Below, one piece after another: positions 32,665-46,300 of a stretch of 64,000 bases of DNA. This DNA comes from Stichopus chloronotus. Its lineage: Eukaryota > Echinodermata > Holothuroidea > Aspidochirotida > Stichopodidae. A model generated the notes under the pieces. It searched no databases, was not told where the DNA came from, and saw only the letters and a program-made list of their open reading frames with translations. The stretch lies in contig CM037839.1 of the NCBI GenBank assembly GCA_021234535.1, positions 11,223,419-11,287,418 of the forward strand. The letters are read 5' to 3'. Position numbers and translations under genes: made by a program. Every line of letters starts with the position of its first letter. The first letter of the stretch is position 1.

Positions 32665-33664
32665 TTAAATGTACAGAAATTATCTGACACCCCCCTTTTA
32701 TGTAAAACTGGGCAGATTAATTTACCACAGTGATATGGTATGTTTTTTATTCGGTATGTAGAGAGCAATTCCACCATACCATTCCAAAGTTCCACAATAC
32801 CCCATGTATCACCACCCCCTTATTAATCCCCTAAAAAAATTATTTTAAATAACCTAGTGAGGTTTTCCCCCTTATAAATCCGCATAAGTGCATTGGCACT
32901 ACCATGGGAAGGGGACATACCCCCATGATATTTTGACCCCCAAAATATGTTTTCTTGAAAAGGTTTAGCTACGTTCATTTGTAGGGAGTGGGGTGAGGCA
33001 TAAAATAGAAAAAGATGGGCTCGAGAATGCCATTTTCGGTGATCTCAGTGGGATGTGATAATGGCCAAAAATTTTACAGTAACATTTTAATGTGTATCAC
33101 GGTGTTACATGTGATGAAGTTCGTGCACGTAAATAGTTCATGCAAACTCTGCAGACCTAGTGCAAATTAATGAAATGGATTGCCAGCGTAATGTCAATTT
33201 ACACAGCATAGATCTGATACCACCGCTCTAATTGATTAACAAATACTACACATTGCCAGACTAGCTGCCAACACACAGTCATGGTGAAAATGGCAGATCT
33301 CACTGTGAAAATCACTTTGGCGCAAAAAGCGGTCTTTCTTTTTTTTAAAACCAAGATCAATGCTCTCCGTTGTTGGTGTTATTACCCACTCAGCTGAGCA
33401 GATGTATCGTTGTCAGAAAAGTAACTAAGTTTGCAAAAGATGTCCTACGAACGCATCTAAGAAGGCGAGGGAAAAATCTTCAGGTTATTTTCCTAGTCTG
33501 TAAAACACTTCATAATAACGTGAGCTTTACTGAGGTCCCCGGGTTTGGAATGTTATTTCCAGATTTTCTTGGGAGGACCACAAGGTTTGCCATTTTTTAG
33601 GTTGGAACCGATTTTCACTGCTGTCTTTTCGCAGACGGACCCGGGAGACGGCATGAACTTTCCA

Positions 33665-33702
33665 CCAATGAACGTTTGGTATTTGAGTCAGCGCATGCGC
33701 TG
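33665..33702. promoter_or_regulatory. Probable promoter elements: CCAAT box and NRF1 palindrome
   Basis: CCAAT at 33665-33669 and the palindrome CAGCGCATGCGCTG at 33689-33702, whose GCGCATGCGC core is the consensus NRF1 (NRF/EWG family) site. They sit 580 bp upstream of the first coding exon of the SHOC1-like gene in a CpG-richer stretch. A possible 5' untranslated exon ends at 33746 (GATAT/gtaaga). Confidence 0.45.
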
Positions 33703-34282
33703 ATCGGTTTCCATGGCGTCCACTGCAGCATTTCCGTACAGGATATGTAAGATGTTACTGTACTGTAAACTTAACAGTACAGATAAGGTGTCGTCTGCAA
33801 CTAGACTGCATTCAATTTGCAGCCTAGCGCGAGAGCTATACGTACGACATGTGGTATCAAACTCCTGTTACACCGAACCCTCTGGGTGAGCACCACCTCG
33901 GTTTACAATCCAACTGTTAGTGAGCTACACCTCATAGAATCGTTAAATGGTAATAACCCGTTTATCAAATGATAAATATTTAAACATGCCACAAAACCGT
34001 GAATGGATCAGCATTTGGCTAAGCTAAAGTTATGCATTAGCCTACGCTACCACCTGTGTAGGTTAGGCTTCTAGGTTAACAAGAGCTACTGTCCATCTAG
34101 GTGACATAAGGCCTAGGCAAGGCCATCTAGGTTAACGAAGTGTGCAGAGAAAAACATTGGCGTAAGGGACTTGTAATGACAAATATGTCTGTAAAGTGCA
34201 AATATTGTCAAATGACACCTACAGTTGCTTCAATGTGTTATCTTTCTCACAAAATGTTTCTTTGGTCTTTTCTTTTTTATAG

Positions 34283-34359
34283 AAGTAAATATAAAGGAGA
34301 GACCAACTTTAACTCACAACGAGATGCCTAAGTTCAGAGCTTTTGACTTCCTTGATGAA
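34283..34359 (+). CDS. SHOC1: SHOC1-like exon 1 (start codon exon)
   Basis: Acceptor ttttttatag, 41 nt probable 5' UTR, ATG at 34324, 12 codons [12 protein letters not shown], donor GAA/gtaagt (phase 0). The same frame is open across the UTR part, so the true start could lie in an upstream exon. Confidence 0.75.
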
Positions 34360-37300
34360 GTAAGTGTGCTATTACTCGCATTTTCAAAGCAAGTATGAAG
34401 GATGGCTCTTCTTGTTTAAAGGGGTGATCATCAAACGTGCCTTTAAAGAAATTTATCAATCACGTTTGTAACAGTTCCACCTACATAAATCGGAATGGTT
34501 TCTTATGAATCAGTATTGTCTCAAATGAACATGTATTCATTGCAACGAAAAAGTGTGTCACGGAAGGTTAAATTATCCCACTTTCTTTAAAACAATCCAG
34601 ACAAAATTAACTTTCCCCAAGGTGCCCTTCGAGTGTGCCTGCCATTGACTCAGTGTAGAAATGACAAAAAATGGTGGCGTGCTTCACTATTTCAATCTGC
34701 CTAACCTAAGCTTTCAAAAGTTGTGATTTGTGAATGTTAGGCTAGAGGTGTGTTCGACTGGCCTGCGCAGTAGGTGGCTATCCTTGTAATTTTAGGTGAT
34801 CGCAGTGTCACCTGTCCTGTATCTTGTGGCAGTGTATACAGTATGTGAATTGTAAGCTAAAAGCTAAACATTAGATCAAATCGGCCCATTTCTCATTTAC
34901 TTGATACTTCAATATTTAAGCATTTCTTCCCTCTACTTATACAGTTGATAGGACACAGGAATACTTTCTTTTTCTTCTCAACAATGATGAAACACATTTT
35001 TTGAAGAGCTATGCATTAAGGGTCATTCAAGGAAATACCATTTTTCAGTGAGTGTGTATCATTTGTTTACGTTTAAACTTGTGTAATGCTTTAAGTACTG
35101 TAATGTGATATGTTTTGCAGACATGTATACAGACTGTAAAATTTACATATTGCCTTCATTTACAGGAGTCTATCAGTGCACACATGCTCAAATATAATGG
35201 CAGCAGTCTAACTGCCTTTATCATTTTGCGATTTAAATTTAAAAAAAAAAAAACAGGTGCAGAGACAGAGACAAGTCTTTCTCAGTTGCTATCTTGTGGC
35301 AATACCATTTCATCTTGAGACTATTGACCAATATGCTCATAATGGCAGCTTTGTCAATGACTCCTTCAGAGCTCCTTGGCATTGCTTTTCATATGGTAAG
35401 CCACATTTCTTTCTTGTATTCATCATAGGTAGATGGTGATTGAATGCCCTACAATAAAGTGGATATCCTTTTTTATATGTTGAAGGATTTTGTCATGTAC
35501 TGTATAATATTATTTTCTTAGCACATTTCTTGTTAACATGTCCTTAGCTATGTAAAGGGCTATGGATTTAAGAGTTTTAAAAGAGTAACTCAAAAATATC
35601 AGAAGCACTTGTTCTGGAGGATTTGGCAGGAAATTTCCAAGAAATTAAAGGAAAAAAAATGAAATTTCCTACAATAAATTCAGTATATACATTTTATGGC
35701 TTTGAGTACTTCATCACTTACTGTTTTACATATTTTCCAGCTCATTTCTCGTTAATTATATCCTCAGTCATGTAAAGGGCTACACTTCCATTTAAGAGTC
35801 TTAAAAGGGTAACTCAAAAACGTCAGAAGTATTGGTGCTGGAGGATTTGTCATGAAATTTCAAAGAAATTAAAGGCAAAAAAGAGAATGCAAATTAGGGA
35901 CTAGTCATAAACAGATATGAAATGTAGTTTGAATATGCTAAATGCACAATGGTTGAGATATGAATTTGGAAGAAGCACAGAAATGTTAAATAGCCACGTC
36001 AAGTTAATGCTTTCATGAAGCTGAGTGAAATCTTCAAGGATTGATTGTTGTGAGGAAGATGTTTCACATCTTTATGATCAGTTCCAATACCTAATGAATC
36101 ATCAGCATGCTTCCTATTTATTTGCTATATTACTCTTAGAAACTGACTGTAATAACAGCTGAGACTTTGGCATTGGTACTGTATCATACTGGTATAATGC
36201 AGCCAGTGTGACATGTAAGCATCAGAAACTTGCAAAAGCTGATGTTGTGGACATCACAATAACACCACTCAATTTAAGAGACCTTCAAAACCCATCTACA
36301 CACTATTTAGTGGTATTGGGATGGATCTTTGATACCTCTGCTTCATGACTACTATTGGTGGCTGTGATAATAATGTTGTATTTCATTAATAATTTGTAAA
36401 TCTGTTTGATTTTTAAGAGATCCACAGGTGTAGCCTTTCCGAAGGGGATTTTCCATCTGAGTCTGATGATGAAAATTCGCTTTTTGAGAGGTAGGAAATT
36501 ATGTCGTACAGATTTCAATATATACTCATATCACTATTGGTGGAAAGGAGAGTGTTTTATATTTCCACTTTATCTGCCCCCGTGATCTTGGTTAATCTTG
36601 GTTAAGTTATCAGTGCTTTATTAAGACTGTCCCACATTTACTGGATCGGGTCAATGTACACCACTATATGACTTTCGGTATTTTCCTTTGTCGTTGCAAA
36701 ATGAGCAGTCCATTCCAGAAATCAGGAATGTGGGCCTGCAGGAAAATATTTGCAACTGATACGTCCCTGACACGTGACATAACTTTTATAATAATCAATC
36801 TGTTAACAATACCAATGGACACTATTGCAATGCATCTATGGATGAGTATCAACTTAAGTACAGGACATAGTACTGGATAAAATGAACATGTAATGCACAT
36901 GAACCAAGCTTTCTTCCTTTGGTGATCTCTGTTAGAATCTTTTACAAGTTTTGTTCATGCTCAAAACTGAATTTTCACCAGACTGGGTGTTACCTGTTGA
37001 ATATGCATCGTTTGACATGCAGTGAATGTTGAACGTACGTTTACATGCAGTGACGGCCGTTTGAAAGATTTCAACGAAAATACCCCATAACATCTAAGGC
37101 GGTGTGGGGTGTATCTTGTATCAGACCCCATTCACTGATCTGTGCCTCAAAGTTATATTCTGCTCATGCTGCATGAGAAACCAATTAGTCTGAGTATTTG
37201 TTTACCATAGAAGTTCTGCCAGATAGCATAACTTTCTTCATTTAGCTCTGTTCCATGGCATATAGATGCCAGATATTCCAGAAAGTAGATCTGGTACTGT

Positions 37301-40300
37301 TAATCAATTACTCAGAGGGGAAGTTGAGTGTATCAGTTTTCAGTGCACTGTGCTTCGTTTCCTGCTTGGGGCAATAAGGTGTAATCAGGCAGATAGAGAG
37401 CCTGCCAGAAGTTTTAAGAAGGAAAGTTTCATCATGAGTGAACATAGACGGATATAAATATCAGGATCAGTTTCTTATTTGTTGGGCAGATCTGGAGGTG
37501 ATGGGTATTCAGAGCAATAGAAATTTGACACTTTTAGAAGCACTGTATCAAACTGAACCTGTCCATATTGTATGGCATTAACACAGAACTTTTTCTACTT
37601 GAACATAACAAGCTGAGTGTACATAGCACCCTGACTGTCTTGCAGTAATATTTATGTACTGTAATTGTCAGTAGCCAATAAAGCACAATCACTGCCATTC
37701 AAAGTTTGAGACCAACCTTGTGAATTAGTAGTAATTAGTTAAAAGTGGTTAGAGGAAAAGAGCATGGATAATTGAGCAATATAAATCAAACTTCTGTGTA
37801 ATCAAATTTAAGAATATCTATCCATCAAATCCATGGGAACAAGTCATCAGATTAGAATAATGAAGTGTCACAAAATGTCACTATATGTTCAATATATCTC
37901 TCAAAACTCTCACTTCTTCTCTTGGTTGTTAGAATGTTTCTGTCATTACCTTTCTTCAGTAATCAAAAGTTATCTCTGGAGAGATATGAACCAGAGGATG
38001 AGGTTGTTTACATTCCTAGCTCTAACCCCAGCTCCCCTGCAGTTACCAGTCAAGAATGCCTGCACCTCAAACAGTCTCACCAGCCATTAGTCTTTGATGT
38101 GAATGGAACAGAGGATACAAAGAATGAAGACCTACTAGCTGTTAAGGAAGGTTTTATTAAGGTTACCTCAGAATCAACAGGTATGTACTGCGTTAAGATT
38201 GACTGAGATTGCAAAATGTCCCCTTACAGAATTTCTGGGATATCAATATGTAATACATGGGCCACTATTGCTGAGTTTTCAACCCTGCAACCTGTGTATT
38301 GTGGTTACAGTAGGTTGTAGGAACTGTAGTTTAATGTGATCTCATCTACTAAAATTGAATGGATTGCACAATTTGACCTGCAGGGTAGCCGGATGTTATA
38401 ATTTACCAATGGAGCTTTCTTAATCACTTTAGTTTTGAATTGTTGGAGGTTGGGCACCACCAACCTCCACTTGCATGCACACATTTATGCATTTTCATAT
38501 GTATCTTAAAAAGTCGACAATCTAACCTTCTATTTGTACAGCTCACAGTCAAAATAGCTTGACCTTTTTAGAGTTTTTACTGTAAACAGCTTCTTTTCTG
38601 TAATTCAACTTAATTACCGGAAATTCATCATAGCCAGGGTACAACTGCATGTTGCAAACACACAACAATCCTGCTCGACCATTTGGAAACAATTGTGCAC
38701 GCTTGAGATTTACAGCTAGATCAGTGACATCTAGATATTCTACTTCTCAAGGAATGTCACAACTCGTAACGTTGATAATTAATAGAAGGCTTCTGATTGG
38801 ATTAATTTGCAAATCCTTTTTGGTTTCGTGTGTTATCAAGGGAATCTACGCAGTCAAGTCGGCATGTGTATGTGTGTGTGACGCCATTGGAATGCGAGGT
38901 GTGTGGTGCGATAACTCAATAATCGAGTGCTCAAATTTTCTCGAACTTGGTGTGTATGTGTATCATATTGATTAGATGTACCCTATCGTTTTTAGTGCTC
39001 ATATCTTGCACATTTATGAGTGAGTGGGGCTTAATATCACGATTGGAATGCAAGGTATGTGACTTGATAAACTCAATAAAGTGCTCAATTTTCTCAAAGT
39101 TGTACGTACACTGTGTACGTGTATCATATTCAGACCCGTCAACCCTCCCAGTTTTACCAGGAGACACCTGGTTTTTGTCCACATTTCCTGCTGTCCCGGT
39201 TTCATATTCTAATCTCCTGGATTTTTAAGTACATTTGAGACATTTCTGAAAATAGCCAAAACAGTCAGTTCAAGGCTTTTTGGAGTATTTGGCCATAAAT
39301 AAACATGTAGTGCATTAACAATCCGAAGTTACAAAATTTTCAACTGTCATACGGTAGATTAGTTCTAATTGAGCAGGTTGCTTTGTAAGTTAGTAGTTAG
39401 TTTATGGGGGGCAGTGCATACAGAAGGGCATATGTATGTGTAGCTGCAATGTACGTGGCCATGCCCCTCCTACAAGGGCATCATGAGTATTGTATGTGGG
39501 TGTTGATTCTCTCTAAGGTTATGTTTTTTGCCAAAAATTACCAATCTCCGCATTCTTTTCCTTATCACACAATTTTTTGGCTCTGAAAAATGTAAATCTC
39601 CCTATTTTTTGGTGAGGCAGGTGGGCAGGTCTACATATTGACTGAGTAGACATATATGCCCTATTGTTTTTGGTGCGTACATCTTGCATGTTAATGAGTG
39701 GGGGGGACGTAATTTGAAATTCCTGGCAACGTCTTTGCAGTACCTTGTCCGATTTGCTTCAGAGGTAGTAGGAAAGTGTTGGTAGATATTAGGTACATGA
39801 CCGTAGCATTTTCATTTGCAATGCTGTTAGTATTTCTAGCATTTTTTGGCTTCAGTGTGTGTAAGAGTGTACAGAAAATTTAAAATTTTTGTGCATGCTG
39901 TTGACTTTTGGCAATTGACTTTTGGTCACTGAAATTCTTAAATTTGCTCCATTTTCATGCTGTGGATGCTTTTGTATGTTCCATCAGTCCAGCTCCAGTG
40001 AGTCATGGAAGTAGTACTGCTTAAAGTAGCAGTTTCATGATTAAATGAAGAAGCAGCAATGCTGTGGGAAACACTTTAGGTGGTAATAACCTACAAGTCT
40101 GGCTGGATCAGTTTACAGTCGCATGCTTCGGTTGTGATGTGTGCATTGATGTGAATAGCTTTTAATAGTAATAGCTTTTAATTAGTAAGGTGGATAGGAC
40201 ACAATGAAAGAAAATAAGTCAGCTGGTGTTGTGGAGTCTGGCAGTCTCCTCCTGGTCATGCTGTCAGTGTTGGGTGGACTTTAAAGGGAGAGGGGTAGAT

Positions 40301-43300
40301 ATGCGCCTTATTGCAATTTGAAGAGCCCCTTCTTTAGGGTTGTAAATGAAAGACTCACAGCTCCTTGTGCGTTGTAAAATTGTAAATATTGCTTTCGGCA
40401 GATTGTTTGTAACACTGTTAATGGTTGGTCACATTAGTACTATGGAAATGGTTCCATCTGGATGTTTGTCATGTTTGGGGTCCACTGTCGTAAATGGACC
40501 ATATAGGCCATTTTATAAAATCATGAAATATGTTTCTTTTTTTAAAGATTTTAAGTGATAGTTCATGGACAAAAATGGGCCGTACTGGGCTATGGTACAA
40601 AATAGTGCAAAATGCTCCTTTTCATAATTTACATTATTGTAAATCTGCACAAGGAACCAGAGTGACCTTGGGCTCTTGTTTGAGAGACTAGGCTGCCATT
40701 TAACAGTGTAACTACTCAATCACCAGCAGATGTCATTTGTGCCACTTCACAATAAACTAAATGCATTGGATTTGCACAGATGTTTTATATGTAACCTTTT
40801 CTTGCTCAGTGTAACAACATGTGTGTCAAGTGACAAAAGTCAGTTAGGGTCCTATAAATTATACTTTGGTTTTCTTAGTTTCCCATATATCTTGACAACA
40901 AAATATAGCTTTGAATCTAATATTAGTTCTTTCAGTTCTTTTGGTTTGGTGATTACACCCATATGGTTGTCTGAGGTTCCTATTTGATACCACTACGGTG
41001 TCTTCTTCAATGTTGTGTAAATTGTCAAGCTCTTTATTCTGAAAGAAAGTTGCATGTGAATGAGAAGATGGAAAAGACTTGTCAAAACAAAAGTTCAGGA
41101 CTAATTGTTGACACTCTCTTCAAACAACATAGTAATTTCACAACTTTATAATGTCTGCATGACGCTGCAAACTTAATTGATATGTTACTCTTTTTATGTT
41201 ATGTTTTTTCATAGGGGATAACCTCTTCCTGGAGGCACCAGTGCCTTCAAACTCTATTTTATCAGACTTATCAACTCCACGAATTGAGCAACTCTGTTTG
41301 CACCTCAAAAAGAAGCAGGTGCGGGATCCACTCGCCGAATCGACTGGGAAGCCCAGTTGCTCATCCGTCTTCTTCAGGTAGTCAAAAAAAATGAAAGAGA
41401 GAGGCATGTTCAATCATAGACTTACAACTACAAATAGTACAACCAAGTATGTACAACCATGGACATGGAACTGCTAATAGTACAACCAAGAAAATCTGCC
41501 TTCAAAGTAGAGGCATTAAAGTTAAGCTTTGGAAACCTGTAAATGTATTGATTTTTGGGGGATCGTTGAATAGCAACATACATACCTGTATTTTAAAGTG
41601 ATGGCTCAAAATACAGGCCAAGGAAATTGAGTTGTGTTCAAGGATTGCTAAATATGCTGGTGTGAAGTTTTTATAATATGTATCAAAATCTCAACAAGCA
41701 TTAACCCTTATTGGAATTCAACTTTGTAGGCCAGCTAGTATTTGAATTCAAGAATTTTAAACCGAATCTGACTGTAGCCAGTTTAGTGGCTTTTGGCACT
41801 ACTAAGGCTGATATGCTTTCTCATGCTTCATTTTAAAGTTCATTTCAATTGAGATTTAGCTAATTGACCTTGACTTTGTCAATAAAGAATTTATTACTAT
41901 TAAAGTATTCTTGTAGGTCTGTGGATATTGCCATTAACCATCACCTTATCCTTGATAGCATGAAACAGTTTGATTCCAAACCCATATTCTTGATTAAGTA
42001 TGTCATTCACAAGTTGCAACTGTTAATTTGATCGCTGTCCAAGATCATCAGTTGTTTTGAATTTTAGACATTTTTACTGTCTTCTTATGCATAATCTAAC
42101 TACCTACTGCAAAAGAATTGTCCTTCCAATGCCTGTCACTAGCAGCAAAGTATTCCGTCCTTGACAGTCACCTAAAATCTGAAATTTTAGATTTCTCCAT
42201 TAATTTGCAGTTTACCTTCTTGACCCTTTGGTTAAAGTTGTGGCAAAGTGACTTTTTGTGATCAGTCGACAGTTACGTCATGTCCTCAACTCGATACAAT
42301 AATAACACCATGCTAGTATATCAGAGTGAACTACTGTGATTTTTCTCACATCATCTCTTCTAGGAATGATTGCTCATTCACTCTGACATCAGGAGAACAA
42401 GGAGATAAAGAGACTGATGATTCTAATATTAGCAACATCTCTGTAACTGATCAAGATTTTGCTCCGCTTGAGGTACTGTGTCCTTGTTGATTTTTTGTTC
42501 ACAAGTTTTCATTGAAACTTCGAAACTACCTTATACATGTTTGTTATTCAGGAAGGAAGTCCATGCAAGGATGTATGCATTATTCAGCATAATAACACAA
42601 GTGTATTTTTTCCACACTGGAAGTAAAAGAGTTCCCTTCAATTGAGGAAAATTCTGAACAATGGAACTGAAATGCAAAAGTTCAAAAGATAATTCTGAAG
42701 TCAATGTTGATGGGAATCCTCTCAGGCAAATACTGAACAATTCTTCTTGATAATAAATCGACATACCCACAGTTCGTAACTCAATTCGTATTAGTAAAGA
42801 GGATTATGATATTTGAGGGAACCACAGTACTATAGTATCTCCAGATATAAATTCCTTAGAGAAATATTTCATTAACCAGTTAACTGCAGAATTAAAATTT
42901 CGTAACTTATATCCCACTATGGAATTAATTTCCACAAAAATATCTTTTTTCCTAAATTTCAGTGTAACACCCACAAAAAAAAAACACCCTGTAAATATTT
43001 AACACAAAAACATGCCATTACATACTTTTTCTCCTTTTTTGAAGCAAATACATGCCAAAGAAAGTGTCTTTACCATATTTGCTCAAAGCTGTATTGTTGA
43101 ATAGCTAGGGGTTATGTGACATAGTTATGTGCATATATTACTGGAAGTTTATATCAGCCTTACACAGTAGCTTGCAGTTAACACACGGGATGGATATATA
43201 CACCTTAGATCAGAACAATAAGTCCTCATCACAGTGAAATATATTAAGTGTATCATTTCACTGTGTTGCAGATTCTTCATTTGCAGCAAATGTCCTGATC

Positions 43301-46300
43301 ATCTATTTAAATATGAGAAATGATGACTAATGAAACTGGGATGATATGTGATTGCTTTAATATAATTTATTATGTGGCACTTTTGTGAAAAGTTCAGCAA
43401 CCACCTTCAATTCTAGCAGAGTTATGATCTGAATTTTTCTTAGCTACAATGATTTGAAGTGTGAAAAATTTATGGAAGTGTCTGATCATATCTTTCAGGG
43501 ATGATCCTTAAGCAACTGAAAATGGTTGTCTGAAGGACAACCAGCTGCAAAAATTTGGTTGTCCTCCCAAAAATTTGGTCGTCCTCCACAACGGACATAT
43601 AAAAACAAGAAATGTGCAAAATCTGTATTTTCCACAGACAAGACCATGTTTGTCTTTCTTATACAGGGTGAAACTTTCCACAGCTAAATTATACTACTGA
43701 CTTGTAACTTAAAAGTAATGCTCAGGGTTTCTCAAAAGGGAAGGGGGGGGGGGTTTCCACAAGGAGGCTTGTAAAATTCCACCTTTTCACTTCGATAATA
43801 AAAAAAAATGTCATTATCTAGAATCACTGATGCTGTAAAGTACTGTATATATCATATAGAAGAAAATCTCTGTATAATATAATGTTTGTTTCAAATCAAA
43901 ATATGATACATCACTAATCTTGAATGGTACTATCACTATTTAGAAAATTCATACCAGCTCTCCTTGCACGTGGCACATATGGCCGAATTCTTCGACTGCG
44001 ATTCATCTATCTGGTACTTGCTGTGTACTGTATTTGCATGTCTGGTACAGTAAAATCAATTGAAACATGATTGTACACTGAGGCTGTTTGTTTGGCGTTT
44101 TACGTACCGTGGATTTCAGGTTGTTTTGGCGGTTTTTTGTGAAAGAAAACAGATGTTTTGGAATGGAGTTCATGCATGTTAAATATTTTGGTTGCATCTC
44201 AGTGTTGAGTTGTACGCATTGTGTCACAATATAAATGACCAGGGGTAAAATTTGGTCGTCCAAAGAACAACCTAAGGTAGTAACTTTGGTCGTCCTACAG
44301 AAATTTTGGTCGTCTCGGACGACCGGACGACCGCTAAATTTCATCCCTGTCTTTAACAAGCAAAAGAACTTTGATCTAAAAGTTGTGACCGGACAACTTA
44401 CCGAAAGAAACTTCACTCTCAGACCACCTAGCCATATATGAGTCCCACCACAACAATTCCCAACCCAGAGAACTCTCCCCTCCCCCAACAACTCATCCAT
44501 TTATAATTTTGTGCAGGGATAGTGCTATAGTTAAGGAAAGGGTTTATGTGGTTATTGTCATGGAGCTGGGATTGTCTGTGGGGAAATTGTCCAGGATCCC
44601 AAAATGTTGTAGAAGCTGGAGGAAAACATGATCTTATTCCTGATCTCATTTACTTTTTCCTCCCCAAAGATCAATGACGAGTATCTCTTAGAGGTCACTG
44701 CCAGAGATTTTCCACGAGAGGGGCGCTATTCTTCGGAAGAACTCATCCTAAAATATTTACAATTAGGCATGTGCAGAGAGGAGAACACAGAATTTGACAT
44801 GAAAGAAGGTACCATAGTAGATAAGAGAAACATAAAGCAGTTTGAAAGATTGCCTTTCAATATTGTCCTGTAAATCTAGAATAACTGTTTGATGACACTT
44901 CATTTCAGCATCTCCCTGTTTTTTTTTGTTTTTGTCAATGAAGTTGTCTCAATTTGGTTTTTAGTCAAATTCCCTACCACAACTTTCCTTCAATACTCCA
45001 GGCCAGTGATCACCGTGAGTTGGCTGGGATGTATTTGTAGTAGTAGATGCCTAAAAAGTTGTCCTTTGGGGTCTAATATATACTTGTAGTGGAGTCAATA
45101 TCATCAGGTTCATGCTTTGCTGTCTTTGAAATCTGACATCAAGAGCTTCAACATGCAAGTTATTTGAAGTGCATGCTTTATGTGTCTCTTGCTGATAAAG
45201 TAACTTTACATTTCTGAGACACTGTTAAGGAAATATTCCCAAAGTTTGCCAAAATGATACCATATGCAAGTCAAAAGTCTTTTAAAACTCCATTTTTTTT
45301 GCAAGGAAAGCATGTAATCAAGATGAAATATCTTACAAATACAGTGAGTTATAAAACAATTGGACAGGTTTATGTGAAATACTAATATGTAACTAATAGT
45401 TTGAAGTGAGAACAAAATATTATACTTGCTGATGATATCAATTAACTTGATGCCTTTTGCTGTCATTGGTTTAAACGCAAGTGTTTTCACAGGTACCTGG
45501 GTACCCGAAGGCGCATTTTATTACCCGATTCCGTCATAAATTGAGACACGACACAACTCCTGTTTGAACACACTGTGTCAGAATGCCAAATTTCACCTTA
45601 TCATACCTAGCAAATAACTCAAAATGGAATTTTCTTCTGTTTTTTTTTTTGTATTTATTTCTATTTTTTTATTTCTTATTATCTTGTTTATTTCTATTTT
45701 CTTAGATGGTCTCATTTATGAGAAGATGTAAGCAAGTGCATGTACTAGTAAGATTCCTCCACGCAGATGTGATGAACAGTACTGTGAAAATACCAGTGTT
45801 ATCAATAGGGCCGCTGTTTTAGTCAGGTACCCTGGCGGGTATGAAGGGAAAAATGAACCGATTCCTAGTTTTAGAAATCAATGAAAACACTAGACAAAAC
45901 CTTTTCATAGATGTAGCAACAGATTTCATTTGTTCTAGGTGTTTTAAGTTTTTCTTTCAATATTTGTCTGAACCTTCATGATCGGAATACCCGTCTACTG
46001 GTACAAATATCATGAAACATGCTGGAAAGCCACCACCCCTTGACCAGTTTCAGACCCAGCATGTACATCACCAGTACTTGATATTCTGGTGATCAATAAG
46101 TTCAGGACCTTGGAGCATGCATTGTTTTATGACCCTTCTCTTTCAACAGAAGTTGGCTGCCTAAAGAGATGTGAGGAGGGAGAGGTTATCAGAGCCAGAT
46201 GCGAGACCACGTTCTTTTCAAAGGAGTCCATCCGTGACAATGATTTGTTTACTTGGAAGTTTGAAAGTAAGTAAAGAATGTATTTTAGTGAGGATTTAGT

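Larger units (their letters stand above)
29902..33660. other. Intergenic region
   Basis: 3.7 kb between the two genes. Contains a weak candidate exon (31020-31206) with AATAAA at about 31246, and a TTAA-flanked inverted-repeat element (32062-32664). Scattered short open stretches look random. Confidence 0.6.
38181..41214. other. Intron 4 of the SHOC1-like gene
   Basis: 3.0 kb. Holds the 156-bp tandem at 38889-39130, interrupted in its second unit by the element 39131-39633, with the remainder of that unit at 39634-39720. No extra exon recognised, although phase 1-1 would allow one. Confidence 0.6.

Noticed and set aside
33370..33600. 76-codon + strand ORF upstream of the promoter motifs
   Set aside because: Basic, CpG-rich sequence but no family match, no splice partner and no conserved motif that I recognise.
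44003..44500. 165-codon minus-strand ORF, among the longest continuous ones
   Set aside because: Runs across the right end of the inverted-repeat element and into single-copy intron; the protein is low-complexity, with no domain recognised and no splice context.
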